Origin: Candidatus Altarchaeum sp. CG2_30_32_3053
GTDB lineage: Archaea > Altiarchaeota > Altiarchaeia > Altiarchaeales > Altiarchaeaceae
Assembly: GCA_001873845.1 (NCBI GenBank)
Contig: MNZY01000180.1
Span: forward strand, 1-22,666
Direction: 5' to 3'
Length of the DNA: 22,666 nucleotides
Shown piece by piece: positions 14,930 through 22,146 of this stretch (position 1 is its first letter; every line of letters begins with the position of its first letter). The notes under the pieces are model-generated. The model was not told the DNA's origin and did not search any database. It saw nothing but the letters and a program-made list of their open reading frames with translations. The translations under genes and the position numbers were made by a program.

Positions 14930-16201
14930 TCAACATAAAGGTTCTATCTCTCCAACATCCAAAAATTTTTGCCCGCCGCTCTCCATATCTCTTAAAGTAA
15001 TCCTGCCTTCCTCAAATTCTTTCTTCCCGACAACAATAACATACCTGTATTTGTTATTTGCATACTCCATTGCCTTCTTAACCTTTCTCTTCATTATATC
15101 CAGGTCCGCTGTAATATTTCTTTCCCTTAATTCGCCTGCTACTTTAATACAATAAGGCAAAAATTCTTCACTTACATAAGTAATTAAAATTTTATTGTTT
15201 TCAAATTTTGGAATTAAATTTTGTGCCTTCAACGCTTCAATTACTCTGTCAAATCCATAAGCAAACCCAACAGCCGGAACGCCTTTGTTTTTATCATTTT
15301 TACTGTCTTTATCCGAAAACAATCCGATAAGATTATCATATCTCCCACCGCCGCAAATCTGCATATCATTCGCGTGAATTTCAAACACATTTGAGGTATA
15401 GTAATCCAGTCCGCGAACAATATTAAAATTTATAACATAGTCGTTATTGAACATCTCCACAAAATTTAAAATATTTTCCAGTTCCTCAATTCCTTCAATT
15501 GCCTCCGGACAATTCCTGACTATATTCTTTAACTCATTTAAATTTCCCCTCTTTCCCTTAAATGAAAGGACCTTGTTTAAAATTTCCCCGTTGTCTGTCC
15601 TTTTTAAAATTTCATTAATTCCTTCATCATTGTGCTTGTCAATATAATGCAAAATTTTTTCCTTATCCCCTCGGCTTAAATTTGTGGAATTCAGGACTCC
15701 CTTAATTACCTTTATATTGCTGAGCTCTAACTCAAAATTTAAATTTAACTGCTTTAAGCCACAATATGCCAGAGAAATAACCTCTGCGTCGCTTTCGGGC
15801 GTATTGCTTCCTATTAATTCAACACCAAGATGCCAGAATTCCCTGTATCTCGCATGCTGCGGTTCATCGTATCTGAATACAGGACAAAAATAGTAAAATT
15901 TCAAAGGCATGGCAAAATTTTTAAAATTTTCAATGAAAAAGCGTGCGGTTGAGACGGTTTGCTCTGGTTTTAGGCACACATCTCTGTTTCCTTTATCCTT
16001 AAATGCAAACATACTTTCAGTGATTTCCTCTCCGGATTTTAATGTGAATATACCAGTGTATTCAACCGTTGGGGTTAAAATTTCGTCAAATCCGTATAAT
16101 TTAAATTTTTTCTCAATTGCCTTTCTTACATAGTTCCTTATTTTCATATCCTCGGGCAAAAAGTCCCGGAATCCCCTTAATTTTTCTGTTTTGAAGTCCA
16201 T
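14930..16201 (-). CDS. hisS: Histidyl-tRNA synthetase (class II)
   Basis: The 423-residue cytoplasmic enzyme charges tRNA-His. Motif 1 lies around GFRDFLPED (10-18). Motif 2 is YYFCPVFRYDEPQHARYREF (103-122). The histidine-binding signature is VRGLDYYTSNVFE (262-274), with GGGRYDNLIG (284-293). Motif 3 is AVGFAYGFDRV (310-320). The C-terminal anticodon-binding domain spans about 335-423 (ILITYVSEE, ADLDIMKRKVKKAMEYANN). Length and order are normal. The loop CLKPEQTVSTARFF has Lys where Arg is more usual. It is divergent from the nitroreductase gene, with only 54 bp between the two starts, so the two promoters overlap back to back. Confidence 0.95.
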   Translation of the reverse strand: MDFKTEKLRGFRDFLPEDMKIRNYVRKAIEKKFKLYGFDEILTPTVEYTGIFTLKSGEEITESMFAFKDKGNRDVCLKPEQTVSTARFFIENFKNFAMPLKFYYFCPVFRYDEPQHARYREFWHLGVELIGSNTPESDAEVISLAYCGLKQLNLNFELELSNIKVIKGVLNSTNLSRGDKEKILHYIDKHNDEGINEILKRTDNGEILNKVLSFKGKRGNLNELKNIVRNCPEAIEGIEELENILNFVEMFNNDYVINFNIVRGLDYYTSNVFEIHANDMQICGGGRYDNLIGLFSDKDSKNDKNKGVPAVGFAYGFDRVIEALKAQNLIPKFENNKILITYVSEEFLPYCIKVAGELRERNITADLDIMKRKVKKAMEYANNKYRYVIVVGKKEFEEGRITLRDMESGGQKFLDVGEIEPLC

Positions 16202-16255
16202 CGCTAATATACTTTTTCATTTTTAATTAATAACTTACAACAAAATTTATTTAAA
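16202..16255. promoter_or_regulatory. Divergent promoter region, hisS / nitroreductase
   Basis: Only 54 bp separate the two ATGs. TTTTTAATTAATAAC (about 16220-16234) lies 22-36 bp ahead of the plus-strand ATG and can also be read A/T rich in the other direction, so a shared TATA region driving two leaderless transcripts is likely. No Shine-Dalgarno sequence is seen for either gene. Confidence 0.4.
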
Positions 16256-16870
16256 ATGGAAACCATCTCACTTCCAGAACCAAAAACAAAAGGAAAAATT
16301 TCTGTTGAAGAATCGCTCTTTAAAAGAAGGTCACATAGGAAATTTATATCTGAAAATTTAAAGATAGATGAAATTTCACAGTTATTATGGGCTGCTTACG
16401 GAAGAAATAAATACTGCAAAGTTGTCCCGTCGGCAGGGGCAATACATCCTTATGAAATTTATGTAAATTTAAGTAATGGAAATAGTGATGGTTTAAGTGA
16501 TGGGCTTTATATTTATGAAAGCAGCATGCATGCGATTTCAAAGGTTGCTGATGAAAATAAAAGTGAATTACTGTATTATGCCTGCTTACAGCAAGATTGT
16601 GTCAGAAATGCAAAAGCAATAATTATCCTCGCTGTAAATTATGAAAAAATTAAAGCAAGGTATGGCAATAGAGGAATTATGTATGCACACTTTGAAGCAG
16701 GACATATTGCACAAAATGTTTGTCTGCAGGCAGAGGCATTAAATTTAGGAAGTGTATGTATCGGGGCATTCAATGAAAAAGAGATAGACAACACATTAAA
16801 TTTACAAAATTTAAAAGTAATTTATATGATTTGTGTCGGGAAAATTTATAGTCATTTTGACATCTTTTGA
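16256..16870 (+). CDS. SagB-type nitroreductase / FMN-dependent dehydrogenase
   Basis: The 204-residue flavoprotein belongs to the nitroreductase fold, nearest to SagB-type or thiazole-oxidase-like single-domain proteins. Supporting segments are SLPEPKTKGKISVEESLFKR (5-24), RRSHRKF (FMN phosphate contacts), QLLWAAYGRN, VPSAGAIHPYEIYVN (the PSAGA-hP-E motif), RYGNRGIMYAHFEAGHIAQN and ALNLGSVCIGAF. The physiological substrate is not known. The last seven residues, YSHFDIF, are encoded by an inserted MITE; without it the protein would end ICVGKI followed at once by a TAA. It is divergent from hisS and convergent with the CBS-ParB gene. Confidence 0.88.
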   Translation: METISLPEPKTKGKISVEESLFKRRSHRKFISENLKIDEISQLLWAAYGRNKYCKVVPSAGAIHPYEIYVNLSNGNSDGLSDGLYIYESSMHAISKVADENKSELLYYACLQQDCVRNAKAIIILAVNYEKIKARYGNRGIMYAHFEAGHIAQNVCLQAEALNLGSVCIGAFNEKEIDNTLNLQNLKVIYMICVGKIYSHFDIF

Positions 16871-16960
16871 TAATATTGTTTTTGTCCATATTTATTCTTC
16901 AAATCATAATATGTAATATTGATGTTCAAAATAAATAATCAAAGGTTGAAATTTTCACTA
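16849..16960 (+). mobile_element. MITE copy 1 (112 bp, TA-flanked)
   Basis: The element runs from TAGTCATTTTGACATCTTTT to AAATTTTCACTA and is bordered by TA on each side (16847-16848, 16961-16962). It has no coding capacity. The inward ends share TAGT and a later (C)CTTTTGAT/CCTTTGAT block, so the inverted repeats are imperfect. Copy 2 differs at only two positions. TA duplication suggests mobilisation by an IS630/Tc1-type transposase not present here. It lies exactly between two convergent genes, overlapping the nitroreductase 3' end. Confidence 0.8.
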
Positions 16961-16963
16961 TAA

Positions 16964-17728
16964 TTATACTTTATTCAATTCAAACTTCTTCTTCTCATCT
17001 ATAATTTCTATATCGTCAAGACATTTTAGATTTAATTTGTTTGCTGTTTCTTCATATCCGAACCGGACGGGTTTTTTTGCTGTGAGAACATAAGCAGCAA
17101 TTTCCCGGACATTCAGTTTTGCCGCAGCAACCGCTCTGTGATGCCCGTCTATTATAAAATCCTTGCTATTTGTTCGCAATACGACAATCGGCTCGTTTAA
17201 ATTTTTCTGTATTTCGTAGATTCTTACATACAATTCGTCTGTATTTATGCTGTTTTGTGTGGGGATTAAATTTCGGACACGGACATTTCCTTCCACTATA
17301 AGAATTTCGCAATCGTGTAAATTTTCAAATATTTCTTTTATTTTTAAGACCTTATCATAAGATGAATGTTCTATTTCGATTCTTAAAATATCCCTATTTG
17401 AAAGTATTCCGATAAATTTATTGCCTTCGCCAATAACGGGTAAGCTGTAAATGCCTCTCCTCCACATAATCTTTGCCGCACGGAAAATTTCCATATCCGG
17501 CGTTGCGACAATTACATCAGTGCGCATAAATTTATCTATTGTTGCTTTCGGATGTCTAAATAATATATCAAGAATTGAAACGAATCCAATAAGTTTTTCA
17601 TTTTCAACAACTGGAAATCCAACATGCTGGTATTTCAATACCATTCTTTCAACTTTTTCAACCGTGAATTTTGGCATGGCTATAATTACATCTGTGTGAA
17701 AATAGTCCTTTACATATTTTTTATCCAT
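16964..17728 (-). CDS. Tandem CBS domains with ParB-like C-terminal domain
   Basis: The 254-residue protein has a CBS pair (about 1-115 from the chosen start; VGFPVVENEKLIGFVSILDI and YSLPVIGEGNKFIGILSNRD), usually an adenosyl-nucleotide sensor. The C-terminal ParB/sulfiredoxin-like domain (about 135-225) shows EPIVVLRTNSKDFIIDGHHR, where D-G-H-H-R is the nucleotide-binding/catalytic box, then AVAAAKLNVREIAAYVL. CBS-ParB fusions occur in methanogens and related archaea; their role is unclear and chromosome partition is not implied. The frame extends to an ATG at 17815, adding 29 residues, but that extension covers a TATA-like TATATATAAAA on the minus strand and falls outside the CBS fold, so I prefer 17728. 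Its stop is 3 bp from the MITE. Confidence 0.82.
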   Translation of the reverse strand: MDKKYVKDYFHTDVIIAMPKFTVEKVERMVLKYQHVGFPVVENEKLIGFVSILDILFRHPKATIDKFMRTDVIVATPDMEIFRAAKIMWRRGIYSLPVIGEGNKFIGILSNRDILRIEIEHSSYDKVLKIKEIFENLHDCEILIVEGNVRVRNLIPTQNSINTDELYVRIYEIQKNLNEPIVVLRTNSKDFIIDGHHRAVAAAKLNVREIAAYVLTAKKPVRFGYEETANKLNLKCLDDIEIIDEKKKFELNKV

Positions 17729-18129
17729 TTTAAAACTTATTTGAAAGATGTCATATTTATTAATTTTAGAGAAGGGTATAATTTTATATATAGAATTAAA
17801 ATTCATTAAAGACATTAAAAGTGATAAATAAGGTATTTAAATTTTAAATTAAATCTTAAATTTAAGCGTTAAAAACATATCTTTGAATAATTAAAATGTG
17901 TAAGTATTCATTTGAATTTAAATCTTTTGATTTACCCTACTCGTGCAATAAGAAAGAAGAATACAAGGACGGTTTTTGTATTTTTCATTGTGACAAAGAG
18001 AATTTCACATACGAAGAAAATAAAAAATTTGAAATTGAATTTTAGAAGGAGTTTGAAAGACAGAAAAAGGAAGAAAAAGAATTTAATTTTACTGGTTTTA
18101 AATTTCCTGATAAGATTTCATTTAAATTA

Positions 18130-18241
18130 TAGTCATTTTGACATCTTTTGATAATATTGTTTTTGTCCATATTTATTCTTCAAATCATAATATGTAATAT
18201 TGATGTTCAAAATAAATGATCAAAAGTTGAAATTTTCACTA
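18130..18241 (+). mobile_element. MITE copy 2 (112 bp, TA-flanked)
   Basis: It is two bases different from copy 1 (near its right end) and bordered by TA at 18128-18129 and 18242-18243. Element plus one TA is 114 bp, a multiple of three, and deletion joins KISFKL to IKFEKPVNF. That frame match confirms both ends of the element. Confidence 0.85.
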
Positions 18242-18261
18242 TAATAAAATTTGAAAAACCA

Positions 18262-18490
18262 GTGAACTTTAGGGGTGCGACATTCAGCAACGAGGCAGAC
18301 TTTAGGGGTGCGACATTCAACAACAAGGCAGACTTTATGGGTGCGACATTCAACAACAAGGCAGACTTTGGTGGTGCGACATTCAACAACAGGGCAGACT
18401 TTTGGGGTGCGACATTCAACAACAAGGCAGACTTTTGGGGTGCGACATTCAGCAAAGAGGCATACTTTACGGATGCAACATTTTTTGGTT
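18262..18490 (+). repeat. 30-bp tandem repeats encoding pentapeptide repeats
   Basis: Units of the form GGTGCGACATTCAACAACAA plus GGCAGACTTT-(three variable bases) repeat about seven times with a 30-bp period, coding for GATFNNKADF plus variants. Inner units are nearly identical at the nucleotide level, pointing to recent expansion. The opposite strand is also open by repetition, but that is a by-product of the repeat. Confidence 0.85.
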
Positions 18491-18906
18491 CTGTCAAATT
18501 CATTGATGATGAAAATGGACGCATATTCGATGAATCTGCATCCGCAAATTTTTCCAACTCAAATTTTGAACATCCAGAAAGTGTTGAATTTGTAAGTGTC
18601 AATTTAAACAATGCATCATTTTTGCACTGCAAAAATATTGATAAAATCGGCAAGTTTGAAATTGTTGATTGGAATTCTAAAGATATATTTTTGGGATTTT
18701 TGGAAATAGAAAAGCAACAATTGATGAGATCAAAATAGATAAGGGCGAAGGTAAAATACCTTACGAATTTGTTGCCGAAATTTACAGAAAACTCCGAATA
18801 AATTACGAACACATTTTGCGATTTGTAGAAGCAGGCGACTTTTACATCGGCGAGATGGAAATGAGAAGGAAAAATATAAAATTTTTTGGGAAAGCAATGG
18901 AAAATA

Positions 18907-19008
18907 TAGTCATTTTGACATCTTTTGAGAATATTGTTTTTATCCATATTTATTATTCAAATCATAATATGCAATATTGATGTTCAAAATAAATAATTAA
19001 AATCACTA
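18907..19008 (+). mobile_element. MITE copy 3 (102 bp, TA-flanked, 10 bp shorter)
   Basis: It has the same ends (TAGTCATTTTGACATC ... TCACTA) with several substitutions and a 10-bp loss near the right end, and is bordered by TA at 18905-18906 and 19009-19010. Deletion with one TA joins GKAMEN to KFLNFVAI in frame. It is older than, or differently derived from, copies 1 and 2. Confidence 0.82.
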
Positions 19009-19493
19009 TAAATTCTTAAATTTTGTTGCTATAAACATTTCTGTAACTTCGGAGTATAAATATTTCAGTTATTACGGTGAAAATTATTTGTTGCCATTGG
19101 TATGGATTTTTATTACAGTCGTAACTTTTTCGTTTTTGCTTTCAACCGATATTTTAACAAGCACACAGATATCTCTTCAATTTCTTCCAGCGGATTTAAA
19201 TGGAAAAATTCATGACTTATCAATTCTCACATTTACAATAAATTCTGGATGGTTCGTATTATTTGAAAGAATTTTTGGTATTTTGTTTATTGCTTTATTT
19301 GTTCTCGCTTTACGAAGAAAATTTAAGAAAGGCGGCGAATGAAATTTATACATCTCATTAAAACATTAAAAATAAAAGTCAGATTATATAATGCAATCTG
19401 AATGAATTAGTATAATTTAAAACAATATAATCTAAATTATATAAAATAATTTAAAACAATTTAAAACAATATAAAATAATCAACAAATCTAAA

Positions 19494-21182
19494 ATGAATC
19501 CTGTATTTTTTAAATTGGTATTGGCTGTGGTTTTGATGTTTTTTGTGTTTTTTGCAATGAATGTGAGTGCTTATGAAATAGATAATAATCTGTGCAAATG
19601 TGATAACTGTGAGGACTGTACAAAGGCATTAGAGAACAGAGCATGTTCTGTTGTCCAGCTTACAAGATCCCTGGATGAGTCCGTGATGGGAAAAAGCGAT
19701 ATGAGTTGTATTGTCAATCCAGCATTCGGAAGCGGAAAGACCTTTGATTGTAATAACTATAAAATAGAAAGATGTCCGACTTGTGGCCAGGATGAAAAAA
19801 GTTACGCAGTGTATTTGAGGGACAAAAAAAATATGATAATAAAAAACTGCAACTTCGTAAATTTCAGAATCGGAGTAAATATTTATTCCTCATCAGATAT
19901 AAAACTCACAAATAATAAATTTTCCAATGGATATGAAGGGATTTATATCAAGGAAGGAACAAAATGCGCTCTTGAAAACAATATTATTGAAAATATGGAA
20001 TTGACAGGAATACATCTTTTAAATTCTAATGAAAATTTTATCGGCAACAATGATCTTACAGGCATCGTTGGAAATAGGGCGACTGCAATATTCCTGGAAA
20101 AGTCCGATAAAAATTTAATAAAAAACAACAATGCAAACAACAGAAAGGAAAGAGGAATATTTTTAAAAGAGTCAAATAATAATGCGCTCCTTGGGAATTC
20201 TGTTAATGAATGTAATGTCGGAATACATATAGAATATTCTTCTGGAAATAATATATCAGAAAATAAAGCAAGTAAATGTCTGGATTCATCAGTTTTCCTT
20301 ATCCATTCGTCAAAAAACATCATATCAAAAAACAAGGCGAATTCAAACAAAAAATACGGAATGCGAGTTTCCCAGTCCCATCAAAATTTAATAAGCGAAA
20401 ATGAAATAAGAAACAATGCCTTTTCTTATGGTTTATATATTGATTACTCTTCTGACAACAACATATCTAAAAATTTAATCACATCAAATCGTATAGGGAT
20501 ATACAGCATAGGAAGTAAAAATTTTATATCTGAAAATAAAGTATGTCGGAATAAGGATTATGATTTTGATTCTTCAAACTGGATGAAGTCCGCCGGAGAT
20601 AACAATTATTGTGATATTTCTGACAGATGGAATGATGAAGATGCAAGCGGATGCACGAATAAATGCAAATGCGAATCAGATGATGAATGCGGCGATGATG
20701 AAATGTGTGAAAATGCGAAATGTAAAAAGTTAACCTGTGATAAAATTTATAGGCATAAATGCGTTGAATGTTTAAATAACAGCGACTGTTCAAAGTCCGA
20801 GAAATGTGAAAATAACAAATGCATATTGAAAAAAGGATTTTGTAAGGACGATACGGATTGTAAGGACGATGAGAAATGTGAAAATAACAAATGTGTGCAA
20901 CTGGAATGTCCGGGCAATGAAAAAATAGAAAATCATGCATGTGTGAAAGTGACTGAGGAAGAAAATGAAACTACAAATGAGACAATCATAGCAAATGATA
21001 CTGGTGAAAGAAAAAAAGAACCGAAAGAAGAACCGCAAAATTTACTGCCTTTAATTCTAATAGCAATTATTGTGATAATTGTTCTTTACTTTTTATTCAG
21101 GAGAAAGAAAACAAAGACAAAAGATAACAGTGTTAAAGGCAAGGAAGATAAGATTAAAGAAGTTAAAGGAGAAAAAATTTAA
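19494..21182 (+). CDS. Secreted NosD-like beta-helix protein with Cys-rich repeats, membrane anchored
   Basis: The 562-residue product has a signal peptide (1-26, ending NVSAYE) and a Cys-rich N-terminal region (CKCDNCEDC; CPTCGQDE). A right-handed parallel beta-helix of NosD/CASH type follows (about 105-370), with repeated N-rich turns such as NNISENKASKC, KNIISKNKANSN and DNNISKNLITSN. Next are four small disulfide-type modules (about 385-480; CESDDECGDDEMCENAKC, CLNNSDCSKSEKCENNKC, CKDDTDCKDDEKCENNKC), a Glu/Thr-rich stalk (about 485-520), a membrane helix (LLPLILIAIIVIIVLYFLF) and a Lys-rich cytoplasmic tail. Beta-helix proteins of this kind bind or modify surface carbohydrates, but no catalytic residues can be assigned. 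It is probably exposed on the cell surface. It stands alone, preceded by a 150-bp A/T-rich region. Confidence 0.8.
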   Translation: MNPVFFKLVLAVVLMFFVFFAMNVSAYEIDNNLCKCDNCEDCTKALENRACSVVQLTRSLDESVMGKSDMSCIVNPAFGSGKTFDCNNYKIERCPTCGQDEKSYAVYLRDKKNMIIKNCNFVNFRIGVNIYSSSDIKLTNNKFSNGYEGIYIKEGTKCALENNIIENMELTGIHLLNSNENFIGNNDLTGIVGNRATAIFLEKSDKNLIKNNNANNRKERGIFLKESNNNALLGNSVNECNVGIHIEYSSGNNISENKASKCLDSSVFLIHSSKNIISKNKANSNKKYGMRVSQSHQNLISENEIRNNAFSYGLYIDYSSDNNISKNLITSNRIGIYSIGSKNFISENKVCRNKDYDFDSSNWMKSAGDNNYCDISDRWNDEDASGCTNKCKCESDDECGDDEMCENAKCKKLTCDKIYRHKCVECLNNSDCSKSEKCENNKCILKKGFCKDDTDCKDDEKCENNKCVQLECPGNEKIENHACVKVTEEENETTNETIIANDTGERKKEPKEEPQNLLPLILIAIIVIIVLYFLFRRKKTKTKDNSVKGKEDKIKEVKGEKI

Positions 21183-21200
21183 GAGAACATTGATTATGAA

Positions 21201-21485
21201 ATGAAAAGAGTTCATATTTTTGTGTCTGGAAGGGTGCAGGGGGTAAATTTTAGAAGTTTTGTTAAAGAAAATGCGGTAAAATTAAACATAAATGGTTTTG
21301 TGTAAAATATCCTTTATGGGAAGAAAAAAGGACAGGTGAGAGCAGTATTTGAAGGTGATGAAAAAGGACTTGAAGAAATGATAAAAAGATGCAAAAAAGG
21401 ACCATTATTATCAAAGGTTGAGAATGTTGAGGTTACCTATGAAGAAGGTAAAGGTGAAATCAGGAATTTTGAGATACTGTGGTGA
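21201..21485 (+). pseudogene. Acylphosphatase with an in-frame stop
   Basis: The frame encodes MKRVHIFVSGRVQGVNFRSF, with the acylphosphatase signature (V.GRVQGV.FR; the Arg is catalytic), and continues VKENAVKLNINGFV, TAA (21303-21305), NILYGKKKGQVRAVFEG and ends GEIRNFEILW. The family has Lys where the TAA lies ('GFVKN'), so one A-to-T change (AAA to TAA) cuts the enzyme just before the conserved Asn. The rest, 95 codons in all, is intact and of normal length. Acylphosphatase hydrolyses acyl phosphates such as carbamoyl phosphate. It starts 18 bp after the beta-helix gene and is convergent with the rhomboid gene. A sequencing error is an alternative. Confidence 0.85.
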
Positions 21486-21499
21486 ATTGTAACCGGACA

Positions 21500-22102
21500 T
21501 CAGTAAAAATCCTCCTCCCTTGCATGTTTAATCAAAAATTTTACCATAATCATTCCTGCTACAATTCCTCCCAAATGCGCACTGTTTGCAATTGGTGCAC
21601 CAAATAATGAAATTAAAGTCAATACAACAAACCACAAAATTATTGAGTAAAATAAAGTCGTTTGTATTGGAAAAAACAAAAATCCAACCCGTAAATTTGG
21701 AGCAAATAATGCCAGAATTGTTCCGATTGCAAAGATTGCTCCTGATGCACCAATTACAATGCTATATGGATTTATTCCTAATCCGGGAATAATGGAAAGA
21801 GGAAAGAATGAAAATATCATAACACAAAGCCCCCCTACAATTCCTCCTGTAATATAAACGATTAAAAATTTCCTGCTTCCTATCATTGGCTCTAAAATCA
21901 TTCCGAAAAAGTACAAAGCAAGCATATTCATTATTATATGTCCGAATCCACCATGTAAAAACATACTCGTAAATAACCGCCAGATTTCGCCCTGCAAAAC
22001 CGCTGCAGGAATTAGTGCGACGGCAGCATTAAAATTGATTATTGCGCCCAGGACAAATAGCACGACATTTGCTGCTATCAGTGCTTCATAAACCTTAACC
22101 AT
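21500..22102 (-). CDS. Rhomboid-family intramembrane serine protease
   Basis: The 200-residue, six-helix membrane protease cleaves substrates within the bilayer. The catalytic dyad is Ser120 in VIGASGAIFAIG and His176 in NSAHLGGIVAGM. The first-loop motif WRLFTSMFLHGGFGHIIMNM (41-60) supplies His55 and Asn59, as in the family. Size and topology fit the basic six-helix prokaryotic form. The substrate is unknown; the anchored surface proteins in this window are possible but unproven substrates. The start ATG (22102) follows CTATATTTAAAATTTAAA on the minus strand, a good TATA-plus-short-leader arrangement. The IS1-like element begins 45 bp upstream. Confidence 0.92.
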   Translation of the reverse strand: MVKVYEALIAANVVLFVLGAIINFNAAVALIPAAVLQGEIWRLFTSMFLHGGFGHIIMNMLALYFFGMILEPMIGSRKFLIVYITGGIVGGLCVMIFSFFPLSIIPGLGINPYSIVIGASGAIFAIGTILALFAPNLRVGFLFFPIQTTLFYSIILWFVVLTLISLFGAPIANSAHLGGIVAGMIMVKFLIKHAREEDFY

Positions 22103-22146
22103 TTTAAATTTTAAATTTTAAATATAGAGAAAATAATTAAATTTTT

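Larger units (their letters stand above)
17896..19342 (+). pseudogene. Pentapeptide-repeat membrane protein, multiply disrupted
   Basis: Reconstruction gives about 409 residues in order: a Cys-rich head (MCKYSFEF...PYSC...FCIFHCDKE), a charged stretch, pentapeptide repeats of the A(D/N)F-type (FRGATFNNKADF), a helical linker (IPYEFVAEIYRKLRINYEHI) and a C-terminal membrane part (LLPLVWIFITVVTFSFLLST; LFERIFGILFIALFVLALRR). Lesions: TAG at 18043-18045 after EIEF; MITE copy 2 at 18130; a 1-nt loss near 18711-18716 that ends the repeat frame at 18738; MITE copy 3 at 18907. Removing each MITE with one TA restores FKLIKFEKPVNF and AMENKFLNFVAI in frame. Pentapeptide proteins with this head and a membrane tail recur in archaea; their function is not established. 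No working product is expected. Confidence 0.8.

Noticed and set aside
17729..17815. N-terminal extension of the CBS-ParB protein to ATG 17815
   Set aside because: It contains the TATA-like promoter tract and is outside the CBS fold; the ATG at 17728 is the better start, though the longer form is not excluded.
18043..18045. TAG read as pyrrolysine in the pentapeptide gene
   Set aside because: The same gene has a frameshift and two insertions, and TAG ends the intact IS1634-like transposase. Simple decay explains it.
18207..18947. 246-codon minus-strand open frame opposite the pentapeptide repeats
   Set aside because: Its LLNVAPxKSA pattern is only the antisense of the 30-bp repeat, and it runs through two MITEs.
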